Source: JAGXQV01 sp964527565
Lineage (GTDB): Bacteria; Pseudomonadota; Gammaproteobacteria; Burkholderiales; Sulfuricellaceae
Assembly: GCA_964527565.1 (NCBI GenBank)
Contig: CAZGOY010000014.1
Coordinates: 1 to 64,000, forward strand
Reading direction: 5' to 3'
Length of the DNA: 64,000 bases
Below the pieces are notes generated by a model. The model ran no database searches and was not told where the DNA came from. It saw only the letters and a program-made list of their open reading frames with translations. Below are positions 1 through 10,112 of the stretch, in pieces. Both the position numbers and the translations under genes were made by a program. Positions within the stretch are counted from its first letter, which is position 1. Each line of letters opens with the position of its first letter.

Positions 1-53
1 ACCAAACATCACCAAACGTGAAAATCAGAACATCAAATTAGGTGACCACACTC
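1..53. other. Non-rarA sequence replacing the rarA 3' end; possible mobile-element edge
   Basis: RarA-like coding sequence (minus strand) stops matching the family at about position 54; the remaining bases give a short foreign tail and a stop codon at 33-35. Read on the minus strand, the segment is AT-rich compared with the adjoining gene and holds repeated short words of the type TTTGATGTT / TTTGGTGATGTTTGG, which resembles the end of an insertion sequence with internal repeats. No transposase is visible because the window starts here. An assembly junction would look the same. Confidence 0.35.
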
Positions 54-1007
54 ACCCAGCCTTTCGTAAGTCTCCACTGCGTCGAGCGCCAAGCGCAGGG
101 CGCGCGGGTCGGCCAGGCCGATGTCCTCGCTGGCCATGCGCACGATGCGCCGCCCCATGTAGCGCGGGTCGGCGCCGCCGTCGAACATGCGCACCAGCCA
201 GTACAGCGCGGCATCCGGCGCGGAGCCGCGCACCGCCTTGTGCAGGGCGGAAATCTGGTCGTAGAACTCGTCCCCGCCCTTGTCGAAACGCCGTGCCGCG
301 CGCGATAGCGCCCCTTGCACGAATTCCGCGCCGATTTCGGCGAGCTGGGCGGTTTGCGCGGCGGTGCGCGTCTGTTCCAGCAGGTTGAGCAGGCGCCGCG
401 CGTCGCCGTCGGCATAGCCGGTCAGCAAGGCCTTGGCTTCGGCGGAAAACACCAGATCCGGCAAGGCCGTGCGGCAGGCGCGTTCGAACAGTTCGCCGAG
501 TTCTTCTTCCGTGAGCGCGGCGAGCACGTAGACCTGCGCGCGCGACAGCAGGGCGCTGTTGACCTCGAACGAGGGGTTTTCGGTGGTGGCGCCGATGAAG
601 GTGATCAGCCCCTGTTCGACGTAGGGCAGAAAGGCGTCCTGCTGCGACTTGTTGAAGCGGTGCACTTCATCGACGAACAGCAGGGTGTGGCGCCCGAACT
701 GTTGCAGCGAAAGTTGCGCGCGTTCGATGGCTTCGCGGATGTCCTTGACGCCGGAGAATACCGCCGACAGCGCGATGAATTCGGCATCGAAGGCATCGGC
801 CATAAGGCGCGCCAGGGTGGTCTTGCCCACGCCCGGCGGCCCCCACAGGATCATCGAATGGGGCTTGCCGGACTGGAACGCCAAGCGCAGCGGCTTGCCC
901 TCGCCCAGCAAGTGGGTCTGGCCGATGACCTCGCCGGGATTTTTCGGGCGCAACTGTTCGGCGAGCGGCGCCTGCGGGGTGTGTTCCCCCGCGAACAGGT
1001 CACTCAC
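33..1007 (-). CDS. rarA: Replication-associated recombination protein A (MgsA/RarA), C-terminally truncated
   Basis: AAA+ ATPase of the RarA/MgsA/Mgs1 family, which acts at stalled replication forks. The Walker A motif GPPGVGKTT lies near residue 57 and the Walker B/sensor stretch LLFVDEVHRF near residue 110; IGATTENPSFEVN and LLSRAQVY are typical of the family. The start is GTG (1005-1007) and overlaps the end of lolA by 8 bases. The protein has 324 residues where family members have about 430-450. Family similarity ends at ETYERLG; the following residues ECGHLI are unrelated and end in TGA, so most of the C-terminal helical and tetramerisation region is missing. It looks like a gene interrupted by an insertion just left of the window. 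It follows ftsK and lolA in the same direction. Confidence 0.85.
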   Translation of the reverse strand: MSDLFAGEHTPQAPLAEQLRPKNPGEVIGQTHLLGEGKPLRLAFQSGKPHSMILWGPPGVGKTTLARLMADAFDAEFIALSAVFSGVKDIREAIERAQLSLQQFGRHTLLFVDEVHRFNKSQQDAFLPYVEQGLITFIGATTENPSFEVNSALLSRAQVYVLAALTEEELGELFERACRTALPDLVFSAEAKALLTGYADGDARRLLNLLEQTRTAAQTAQLAEIGAEFVQGALSRAARRFDKGGDEFYDQISALHKAVRGSAPDAALYWLVRMFDGGADPRYMGRRIVRMASEDIGLADPRALRLALDAVETYERLGECGHLI

Positions 1008-1608
1008 CGACCACGTCCGCGCCCGGCGGCGGGGTGAAGCGGAAAGTCTCCGGCGCCAGTTTCGGGTTGCGTTCCATTGATGAGAAGCGGATCAGCGTGG
1101 TTTGCCCGAAGTGGTCGCGCAATTCCATCACTTCCAGCATTTCGCCGTTGAACCCCATGCGCACCGACTCGAAAGTGCTGTCCGGGTCCTTCGGCACAGC
1201 TTCCAGCCATTCCAGCGTGCCGCGCCTGCCCAGTTCCCTGAGCTGAAAGTGTTTCTCGATTTCCCCCTTGCCGGCCAGCAGCGCGGCGGGAGAGCTGCCG
1301 ATAGCCTGGTCCAGTTTCTTGACCGTGACCTGCTTGAGGTCGGGGTCGTACAGCCACAGCTTGACGCCGTCGCCGACGATCCATTGCGGATAGGGCTTTT
1401 CATAAACCCAGCGGAACTTGCCGGGACGCATGAATTCCATGCGTCCGGCGGCTTCCTGCACGACGGTCTTTTTCCCGTCCTGCACGGTCTGGCTGAACTG
1501 CGCGCGCGCTGTCTGGGTGTGCTGGATGAAGGCTTTCAGCGCGTCGACGCCGGCAGCGCAAACGGAAACCGGGAACAGCAGGGCCAGAAAAAATAATTTG
1601 TATTTCAT
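1000..1608 (-). CDS. lolA: Outer-membrane lipoprotein carrier protein LolA
   Basis: Periplasmic chaperone that receives lipoproteins from the LolCDE ABC transporter and hands them to LolB at the outer membrane. The 202-residue product starts with a clear signal peptide (MKYKLFFLALLFPVSVCAAG). The mature part has the typical LolA pattern: ARAQFSQTV near the N-terminus, AAGRMEFMRPGKFRWVYEKPYPQWIVGDG and LWLYDPDLKQVTVKKL. Length agrees with the family. It lies 4 bases downstream of ftsK and overlaps rarA, giving the common ftsK-lolA-rarA order of proteobacteria, probably one transcript. Confidence 0.95.
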   Translation of the reverse strand: MKYKLFFLALLFPVSVCAAGVDALKAFIQHTQTARAQFSQTVQDGKKTVVQEAAGRMEFMRPGKFRWVYEKPYPQWIVGDGVKLWLYDPDLKQVTVKKLDQAIGSSPAALLAGKGEIEKHFQLRELGRRGTLEWLEAVPKDPDSTFESVRMGFNGEMLEVMELRDHFGQTTLIRFSSMERNPKLAPETFRFTPPPGADVVGE

Positions 1609-1612
1609 GTGG

Positions 1613-3910
1613 TTACTCTCGATTCGGCGCCAGCACTTCGCGGTTGCCGTTGCTTTGCATGGGGGAAACCAGCCCGGCGTTTTCCATCTCCTCGATGAGG
1701 CGGGCGGCGCGGTTGTAGCCGATGCGCAAATGGCGCTGCACCTGGGAAATGGAGGCTTTGCGGGTTCTCAGCACCAGCGCCACGGCTTCGTCGTAGAGCG
1801 GATCGGCTTCGCCGCCGCCATTGCCGCTGCCGCCTTCCGTGCCGCCGTCCTCATCGCCGCCGCCGTCCAGCACGCCTTCGACGTATTGCGGCGCGCCCAG
1901 CCCCTTCAGGTATTCCACCACCTTGTGCACTTCCTGGTCGGAAACGTAGGCGCCGTGCACCCGTTGCGGGTAACCGGTGCCGGGCGGCAGGTAGAGCATG
2001 TCGCCTTGTCCCAGCAGGGCTTCCGCGCCCATCTGGTCGAGGATGGTGCGCGAATCGATCTTGCTCGACACCTGGAAGGCCACGCGCGTGGGGATGTTGG
2101 CCTTGATGAGGCCGGTGATGACGTCCACCGAGGGGCGCTGGGTGGCCAGCACCAGGTGGATGCCGGAAGCGCGCGCCTTTTGCGCCAAGCGAGCGATGAG
2201 TTCCTCGATCTTCTTGCCGGCTACCATCATCAGGTCGGCCAGTTCGTCGATCAGCACCACGATGTGCGGCAGTTCCTCCAGCGGTTCCGGGCTATCCGGC
2301 GTGAGGGAGAAGGGGTTGGTCAGTTTTTCGCCAGCTTTTTCCGCGTCGCGGATTTTCTGGTTGCAGCCGGCTAGGTTGCGCACGCCCAGCGCCGACATCA
2401 TCTTGTAGCGTTTTTCCATTTCCGCTACGCACCAGTTGAGCGCGTTGGCGGCGTGTTTCATGTCGGTGACCACCGGCGCCAGCAGGTGCGGAATGCCGTC
2501 GTACACCGACAGCTCCAGCATTTTCGGATCGACCAGAATCAGGCGCACCTGGCTGGGCTCGGACTTGTAGAGCAGCGACAGGATCATGGCGTTGATCGCC
2601 ACCGACTTGCCCGAGCCGGTGGTGCCGGCCACCAGCGCGTGCGGCATCTTGGCGAGGTCGGCGACCACCGGCTTGCCGGAAATGTCCTTGCCCATGGCGA
2701 TGGTCAGCGGCGAATGCAGGTCGGCGTAGACCTGCGAGCCGATGATCTCGGAGAGACGCACCACCTGGCGCCGCGGGTTGGGTATCTCCAGCCCCATGCA
2801 GGTCTTGCCGGGAATGGTTTCCACCACGCGGATGCTCACCACCGACATGGCGCGTGCCAGGTCGCGGATCAGGTTGACGATCTGGCTGCCCTTCACCCCC
2901 ACTGCCGGTTCGATTTCATAGCGCGTGATCACCGGGCCGGGCAGCGCCGCCACCACTTTGACCTCCACGCCGAAATCAAGCAGCTTGCGTTCGATCAGGC
3001 GCGAGTTGAATTCCAGCGTTTCCGCGTTCATGGTGCTGGCTTCCGGCGCAGCTTCATCCAGCAGGGTGAGCGGCGGCAGGGGCGTATCCGGCAGGTTTTC
3101 GAACAGCGCTGCCTGCTTGCCGCGTTCCTTGTCGCGCTCGACGCGCTGCGACTGGGGTATCTCCAGGAGCGGCGCTTCGATCTTCACCGGCTGGTGTTCG
3201 TCCAGGCGCTTTTTCACCTCGAAGACCGCTTCCTCGCGCCGTTCCGTCGCCACCTTGCCGACGCGCCGGTCCTGCCAGGCTTCCCAGGTTTGCGCGGCCC
3301 TGCGCCAGGCGGTTTCCATGCCCGCGCCCAAGCGCTCGGCGGCATCCAGCCAGGATAGCCCGCTGAACAGGCTCAGGCCGATGCCCCACAGGATCAGCAA
3401 CACCAGGGTGGCGCCGCTGAAACCCAGCGCTGCCGCCAGGTTTTCGCTGATGACGATGCCCAGCATGCCGCCGGGAGCGAGCGGCAGCGCCGCCTGCAGG
3501 GAATGCAGGCGCAGGGCCTCGATGGCGCTGCTGGACAGCAGCAGAAGCAGGAAGCCGCCCGCCGCCGCCAGCAGCGAACGGCGGCTACCTTCATCCTCGT
3601 CGAGGCGATGATAGCCCCACCACACCACGTAGAGCAGGAAGGCGACCCACCACCAGGCGGAAATGCCGAACACGTACAGCATGAGGTCGGCCAGGTAGGC
3701 GCCGAAAGGTCCGCCCGCATTGTGCAAACGCGCCTCCGTGCTGCTGTGCGACCAGCCGGGGTCGGCGCGGTCGTAAGTGTAGAAGGCCAGCGCCAGATAG
3801 AATGTCAGCCCGATCAGCGCCAGCCACTTGGCTTCGCGCAGCAGGGTGGAAGGACGCGGCATGGTGGACGGCGCGCGCTGTTCGCGGGAAGGAGTCTTGG
3901 GGGCGGCCAT
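1613..3910 (-). CDS. ftsK: DNA translocase FtsK
   Basis: Septum-located DNA pump that clears and aligns chromosome termini and activates XerCD recombination at dif. The 765-residue protein has four N-terminal membrane segments (about residues 28-46, 74-100, 113-133 and 148-190), a short linker and a C-terminal RecA-like motor with Walker A AGTTGSGKSVA and Walker B LILVDPKML. The last 60 or so residues (DEAVALVLRTRKASISQVQRHLRIGYNRAARLIE...) form the winged-helix gamma domain that reads KOPS sites. The linker is short compared with E. coli FtsK (1329 residues), as is usual in Betaproteobacteria. I chose the ATG at 3908-3910 over the TTG one codon upstream. First gene of the ftsK-lolA-rarA group. 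Confidence 0.96.
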   Translation of the reverse strand: MAAPKTPSREQRAPSTMPRPSTLLREAKWLALIGLTFYLALAFYTYDRADPGWSHSSTEARLHNAGGPFGAYLADLMLYVFGISAWWWVAFLLYVVWWGYHRLDEDEGSRRSLLAAAGGFLLLLLSSSAIEALRLHSLQAALPLAPGGMLGIVISENLAAALGFSGATLVLLILWGIGLSLFSGLSWLDAAERLGAGMETAWRRAAQTWEAWQDRRVGKVATERREEAVFEVKKRLDEHQPVKIEAPLLEIPQSQRVERDKERGKQAALFENLPDTPLPPLTLLDEAAPEASTMNAETLEFNSRLIERKLLDFGVEVKVVAALPGPVITRYEIEPAVGVKGSQIVNLIRDLARAMSVVSIRVVETIPGKTCMGLEIPNPRRQVVRLSEIIGSQVYADLHSPLTIAMGKDISGKPVVADLAKMPHALVAGTTGSGKSVAINAMILSLLYKSEPSQVRLILVDPKMLELSVYDGIPHLLAPVVTDMKHAANALNWCVAEMEKRYKMMSALGVRNLAGCNQKIRDAEKAGEKLTNPFSLTPDSPEPLEELPHIVVLIDELADLMMVAGKKIEELIARLAQKARASGIHLVLATQRPSVDVITGLIKANIPTRVAFQVSSKIDSRTILDQMGAEALLGQGDMLYLPPGTGYPQRVHGAYVSDQEVHKVVEYLKGLGAPQYVEGVLDGGGDEDGGTEGGSGNGGGEADPLYDEAVALVLRTRKASISQVQRHLRIGYNRAARLIEEMENAGLVSPMQSNGNREVLAPNRE

Positions 3911-3949
3911 CAATCCGGTAAGCAGGTTCAGATCAAATCAGGAGGGGAA

Positions 3950-5169
3950 TTATACATCGCCGCTGACGGGCAATTCCGCATGCCCCGCATTTCCTCCTTC
4001 CCCGCCCAGCACCTGCTCCACCAAGCGCGCCCAGTAGGCCGCGCCGACCGGGAGGATGTCGTCGTTGAAGTCGTAATGCGGGTTGTGCAGCGTGCAGCCG
4101 CCCTCGCCCAGGCCGTTGCCGAGCCACGCGTAGCAGCCCGGCACGGCCTGCAACAGGCAGGAAAAGTCCTCCGCGCCCATCGATGGCCGCAGGCCGCTGT
4201 GCACGTTTTCCCCGCCCACCAGCGCGCTGGCCGCCTGGCGGCACCATTCGGCCTCCCTGGCGCTGTTGACGGTGGCCGGGTAGCCGCGCTGGTAGTCGAG
4301 CGTGACCTGCACGCCATGGGCCGCCGCAGTGCCGTTGCACACCCGTTCCATGGCGGCTTCCATGCGATCCTGCACTTCCGTGCGGAAGGCGCGCACGGTG
4401 CCGGAGAGTCGCGCCTGTTCGGGAATGATGTTGTAGGTGTCGCCAGCGCAAAAGCGCGTGACGCTCAGCACCGCCGCGTCGAGCGGGTCCAGGGTGCGGC
4501 TGACGATGCTTTGCAGGGCCTGCACCAGCGCCGCGCCGGCCACCACCGGGTCGGCGCCCTGATGCGGCATGGCGGCATGGGCGCCGTGGCCGCGCACCGT
4601 GATGTCGAACTGGTCCGCCGAGGCCATCACCGGGCCGGGCAGCACGGCGAACTGTCCCGCCGCCAGCCCCGGCCAGTTGTGCAGACCGAACACTGCCTCC
4701 ACCGGAAAACGCTCGAACAACCCTTCCTCGACCATCACCCGCGCCCCGCCGCCGCCCTCTTCAGCGGGCTGGAAAATGAACACCACGGTGCCGTCGAAAT
4801 TCCGCGTCTGCGCCAGATAGTCCGCCGCCGCCAGCAGCATGGCGGTGTGGCCGTCGTGTCCGCAGGCGTGCATGCGGCCTGCGTGGCGCGAGTGATGGGG
4901 AAAACGGTTCTGTTCCTGCAAGGGCAGGGCGTCCATGTCGGCACGCAGGCCGATGGCGCGCAGGCCGGAGCCCGCGCGCAGCACGCCCACCACGCCGGTG
5001 CCGGCCAGCCCGCGATGGACCTCGATGCCCAGGGACTCCAGGGTTTGCGCTACCAGGGCGGCGGTGCGCACTTCTTCGAAAGCGGTCTCCGGGTGGGCAT
5101 GGATGTCGCGCCGCAGGGCGGCGAAATGAGGGGCCTGTTGCTGGATGCGGGAAGGAATGTTCATGGTCA

Positions 5170-5170
<1 letters not shown>
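3950..5170 (-). CDS. M20 family metallo-amidohydrolase (hippurate/IAA-amino-acid hydrolase type)
   Basis: Two-metal amidohydrolase of subfamily M20D, which splits N-acyl amino acids or related amides; the real substrate cannot be told from sequence. The 406-residue protein has RRDIHAHPETAFEE near the start, the metal ligand motif MHACGHDGHTAM, the catalytic glutamate pair in FQPAEEGGGGARVM, a dimerisation domain around HGAHAAMPHQGADPV, and the late metal-binding motif MGAEDFSCLL. The reading frame is open 103 codons further upstream, but that part only mirrors the wbaP gene. The start ATG at 5168-5170 overlaps the wbaP stop as TGATG, so translation is probably coupled. A location at the end of a polysaccharide operon is odd for a housekeeping amidase; a role in deacylating a precursor is only a guess. 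Confidence 0.88.
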
Positions 5171-6615
<1,445 letters not shown>

Positions 6616-6625
6616 GCCATTCCGG

Positions 6626-7507
6626 TCAGGCTCTCAGGTCGTCCAGGCACAGGTTCAGATTGTCGCGCCAGTCCGGCATCACCAGGCCGAATTCGCGGCG
6701 CAGCTTGTCGCCGGAAAGCACGGAGTTGGCCGGGCGCGGCGCGGGCAGGGGGTATTCGCTGGTGGCGATAGGGGTCAGGCGCAAAATCTTTTCCGGTGAC
6801 GGGGTTGTCCTGGCGGCATGAGCGAAAATCGCATCGGCGAAGCCGTGCCAGGAAGTGCAGCCGGATGAGGTGAAATTGTAGATGCCGTCCAGTTCCTGCA
6901 AGCGCGTCAGGCGTTGCGCCGCGATGTGGGCGGTGGCTTCGGCGATCAAGCGGCTCCAGGTGGGGGCACCGTTCTGGTCGGCGACGATTTTCAATTCTTC
7001 GCGTTCTTTTCCCAGGCGCAACATAGTCAGCAGGAAGTTCTTGCCGCGCACGCCATACACCCAACTGGTGCGCAAGATGAGGTGCGGCACGCCGACTGCG
7101 CGCACGGCATCCTCGCCGGCCAGCTTGGTCTTGCCGTAGACGTTGATCGGGCAGGGCGCGTCCTCTTCGCGATAGGCGCCGTTCTTGCTGCCATCGAAGA
7201 CATAGTCGGTGGAATAATGAATCAGGGCGGCGCCCAGGCGCTTGGCTTCCTCCGCCAGAATGCCGGGGGCAACGCCGTTGACCGCCTGCGCCACTTCCGC
7301 TTCGCTTTCAGCCTTGTCTACGGCGGTATAGGCGGCGGGATTGACGATCAGGTGCGGCTTGATCTCGCGCACCACGGCGCGGATGGCATCCGGGTTGCGC
7401 AAGTCCAGAGCCTGACGATCCAGCGCCACCACCTCGCCGAGCGGCGCGAGGGTGCGCTGCAATTCCCAGCCGACTTGGCCGTTGCGGCCAGTGACCAGTA
7501 TTTTCAT
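6626..7507 (-). CDS. rfbD: dTDP-4-dehydrorhamnose reductase
   Basis: Last step of dTDP-L-rhamnose synthesis: NADPH-dependent reduction of dTDP-4-dehydro-L-rhamnose. The 293-residue protein is an extended SDR with N-terminal nucleotide motif VTGRNGQVGWEL, STDYVFDG, and the catalytic Tyr-Lys pair in NVYGKTKLAGE. RTSWVYG and the C-terminal PRPANSVLSGDKL are also family features. The ATG overlaps the stop of rfbC by four bases (ATGA), which suggests translational coupling inside the rfbB-A-C-D operon. Confidence 0.95.
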   Translation of the reverse strand: MKILVTGRNGQVGWELQRTLAPLGEVVALDRQALDLRNPDAIRAVVREIKPHLIVNPAAYTAVDKAESEAEVAQAVNGVAPGILAEEAKRLGAALIHYSTDYVFDGSKNGAYREEDAPCPINVYGKTKLAGEDAVRAVGVPHLILRTSWVYGVRGKNFLLTMLRLGKEREELKIVADQNGAPTWSRLIAEATAHIAAQRLTRLQELDGIYNFTSSGCTSWHGFADAIFAHAARTTPSPEKILRLTPIATSEYPLPAPRPANSVLSGDKLRREFGLVMPDWRDNLNLCLDDLRA

Positions 7508-8052
7508 GGATAAACCTCCGCCAACTTAAGGGGGGTGCCCTGCGCATCCTTGGCCGAAAGGCGGGGCTGTGCGCCATCCAGCGGCCAGGGAATTCCCAGG
7601 TCGGTATCGTTCCACAGGATGCTGCGCTCGAACTCAGGCGCCCAGTAGTCGGTGGTCTTGTAGAGGAATTCGGCGTAATCCGATATCACCACGAAACCGT
7701 GGGCGAATCCGGCGGGGATCCACAGCATGCGCTTGTTGTCGGCAGAGAGTTCGACGCCCACCCACTGCCCGAAGGTCGGCGAAGCGCGGCGGATGTCCAC
7801 CGCCACGTCATAGACCGCGCCGACCGTGGCGCGCACCAGTTTGCCTTGCGCTTGCTGAATTTGATAATGCAGGCCGCGCAGCACGCCTTTCGCTGAGCGG
7901 GAGTGGTTGTCCTGCACGAAGGCGTCTTGCACGCCCGTCAGTTCGGCGAACTTGCGCGCGTTGAAGCTTTCATAGAAAAAACCGCGCTCGTCGCCGAACA
8001 CTTGCGGCTCGAGGATGAATACCTCGGGAATGGCGGTGGCGATGGCTTTCAT
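7504..8052 (-). CDS. rfbC: dTDP-4-dehydrorhamnose 3,5-epimerase
   Basis: Cupin-fold epimerase acting on dTDP-4-dehydro-6-deoxyglucose at C3 and C5. At 182 residues it is normal length. Diagnostic stretches are PQVFGDERGFFYESFN, QDNHSRSAKGVLRGLHYQ (with the catalytic histidine) and DIRRASPTFGQWVGVELS, followed by WIPAGFAHGFVV and LYKTTDYWAPEFERSI. It begins directly at the stop of rfbA (one-base overlap) and overlaps rfbD by four bases. Confidence 0.96.
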   Translation of the reverse strand: MKAIATAIPEVFILEPQVFGDERGFFYESFNARKFAELTGVQDAFVQDNHSRSAKGVLRGLHYQIQQAQGKLVRATVGAVYDVAVDIRRASPTFGQWVGVELSADNKRMLWIPAGFAHGFVVISDYAEFLYKTTDYWAPEFERSILWNDTDLGIPWPLDGAQPRLSAKDAQGTPLKLAEVYP

Positions 8053-8927
8053 CAGAATATCGTCTCCTGTAGCAGGGCCAGCAAATACTGCCCGTAACCG
8101 TTTTTACGCATCGGCGCGGCGAGGGTTTCCAGTTGTTGCGCATTGATATAGCCCATGCGATAGGCGATTTCCTCGGGGCAGGCGATTTTCAGGCCCTGGC
8201 GGCGTTCGATGGTTTCGATGAAGGTCGAGGCTTCCAGCATGGATTCGTGGGTACCGGTGTCCAGCCAGGCCATGCCGCGCCCCATCACCGCGACTTCCAG
8301 ATCGCCCAGCTCCAGGTAGCGGCGGTTGACGTCGGTGATTTCCAGCTCGCCGCGCGGCGAGGGGCGGGTGGCGGCGGCGATGTCGAGCACGCGGTTGTCG
8401 TAGAAATACAGGCCGGTGACGGCGTAACGCGATTTCGGCTGCGCCGGTTTTTCTTCCAGGCTGACGGCGCGCCCGGCGGCGTCGAACTCCACCACGCCAT
8501 AGCGTTCCGGGTCGTGTACCGGGTAGGCGAACACCGTGGCGCCGTGGGTTTTCTGTGCCGCGTGTTGCAGTTGCTGGCTGAAATCGTGTCCGTAAAAAAT
8601 ATTGTCACCCAGCACCAGTGCGCAGGACGATGACCCGACAAATTCCCGCCCGATGATGAAAGCCTGCGCCAGGCCGTCCGGGGAAGGCTGCACGGCGTAG
8701 GTGAGGTTCAGCCCCCACTGGCTGCCGTCGCCCAGCAATTGCGTAAAGCGTGGCGTGTCCTGCGGCGTGGAGATCAGCAGGATGTCGCGGATGCCCGACA
8801 ACATCAGCGTGGTCAGGGGGTAGTAGATCATCGGTTTGTCGTAGACCGGCAGCAGTTGCTTGGAAACCACCTGCGTCACCGGATACAGGCGGGTGCCGGA
8901 ACCCCCCGCCAGAATGATGCCCTTCAT
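8052..8927 (-). CDS. rfbA: Glucose-1-phosphate thymidylyltransferase
   Basis: First enzyme of dTDP-rhamnose synthesis: makes dTDP-glucose from dTTP and glucose-1-phosphate. The 291-residue protein opens with the nucleotidyltransferase signature GIILAGGSGTRLYPVT and continues with QLLPVYDKPMIYYPL, VLGDNIFYGHDFS, VVEFDAAGRAVSLEEKP and WLDTGTHESMLEAS. Length and order of motifs match RmlA/RfbA. It lies 18 bases downstream of rfbB in the same operon. Confidence 0.97.
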   Translation of the reverse strand: MKGIILAGGSGTRLYPVTQVVSKQLLPVYDKPMIYYPLTTLMLSGIRDILLISTPQDTPRFTQLLGDGSQWGLNLTYAVQPSPDGLAQAFIIGREFVGSSSCALVLGDNIFYGHDFSQQLQHAAQKTHGATVFAYPVHDPERYGVVEFDAAGRAVSLEEKPAQPKSRYAVTGLYFYDNRVLDIAAATRPSPRGELEITDVNRRYLELGDLEVAVMGRGMAWLDTGTHESMLEASTFIETIERRQGLKIACPEEIAYRMGYINAQQLETLAAPMRKNGYGQYLLALLQETIF

Positions 8928-8945
8928 GAATGCTTCTCCCTAAAT

Positions 8946-10004
8946 TTATGCCCCGTATTGCTTGCTGACCCACTCGCGGTAGGCGCCGCTGGTAATGTTG
9001 TCCACCCACGCGCCATGGTCGAGATACCAGCGCACGGTTTTGCGAATGCCGGTCTCGAAGGTTTCGGCGGGTTTCCAGCCCAGCTTGCGTTCGATCTTGC
9101 GCGCGTCGATGGCATAGCGGCGGTCGTGGCCGGGGCGATCCTTGACGTAGGTGATGAGCGAGGCATAGGGCTGGCCGTTGGCGGCGGGCCGCTGTTCGTC
9201 GAGGATGGCGCACACGGTGTGGATAACCTCGAGGTTGGATTTTTCATTCCAGCCGCCGATGTTGTAGGTCTCGCCCAAGCGTCCGCCCCTGAGCACTTCG
9301 CGGATGGCCGCGCAGTGGTCGCCGACATGCAGCCAGTCGCGGATGTTCTGCCCGTCGCCGTAGACCGGCAGGGGCTTGCCGTTCAGGGCGTTGAGGATCA
9401 TCAGCGGGATGAGCTTCTCGGGAAACTGGAAGGCGCCGTAATTGTTGGAGCAATTGGTGGTCAGCGTGGGCAGGCCGTAGGTGTGGTGATAGGCACGCAC
9501 CAGATGGTCGGAAGCCGCCTTGGAAGCCGAATAGGGGCTGTTCGGCGCATACGGGGTAGTTTCGCAAAAAGGCGCATCATCCGGCCCCAGCGAGCCATAC
9601 ACCTCATCCGTGGAGACGTGCAGGAAACGGAAGGCCGCACGCTCGCCCTCCGGCAATTCGCCCCAGTAGGCGCGTGCCGCTTCGAGCAGGCGAAAAGTGC
9701 CGTTGATGTTGGTTTCGATGAAATCCGCCGGGCCGTGGATGGAACGATCGACATGGCTTTCGGCGGCAAAATGCACGATGGCGCGCGGCCGGTGCTCGCG
9801 CAGCAGCTTGCCGACCAAGGCGCTGTCGCCGATGTCGCCGCGCACGAAAATGTGGCGCGCGTCGTCCTGGAGTGCGGCCAGGTTGTCGAGGTTGCCCGCG
9901 TAGGTCAGCTTGTCGAGATTGACCACCGGCGAGCGTTCGGCGGCAATCCAGTCGAGAATGAAATTTGCGCCGATGAAGCCGGCGCCGCCTGTTACCAGTA
10001 TCAC
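8946..10004 (-). CDS. rfbB: dTDP-glucose 4,6-dehydratase
   Basis: NAD-dependent dehydratase converting dTDP-glucose to dTDP-4-dehydro-6-deoxyglucose. The 352-residue SDR protein has the Rossmann motif VTGGAGFIGANF, the HFAAESHVDRSI and HVSTDEVYGSLG stretches, and the catalytic YSASKAASDH (Tyr-x-x-x-Lys). A GTG at 10002-10004 is the only start consistent with the family N-terminus MILVTGGAGF. It heads the rfbB-A-C-D-wbaP-amidohydrolase run; a 108-base gap separates it from the type I secretion genes upstream on the same strand. Confidence 0.96.
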   Translation of the reverse strand: MILVTGGAGFIGANFILDWIAAERSPVVNLDKLTYAGNLDNLAALQDDARHIFVRGDIGDSALVGKLLREHRPRAIVHFAAESHVDRSIHGPADFIETNINGTFRLLEAARAYWGELPEGERAAFRFLHVSTDEVYGSLGPDDAPFCETTPYAPNSPYSASKAASDHLVRAYHHTYGLPTLTTNCSNNYGAFQFPEKLIPLMILNALNGKPLPVYGDGQNIRDWLHVGDHCAAIREVLRGGRLGETYNIGGWNEKSNLEVIHTVCAILDEQRPAANGQPYASLITYVKDRPGHDRRYAIDARKIERKLGWKPAETFETGIRKTVRWYLDHGAWVDNITSGAYREWVSKQYGA

Positions 10005-10112
10005 GATAAGTTCTCCATCATTTTGACCGCATGAGCCTTGCCGGTGGGAGGGGGCTTGGCGGCATTCATGAATATTCAGGCTAAGGGAAGCGGACTAAAT
10101 TATCTCATGCCC

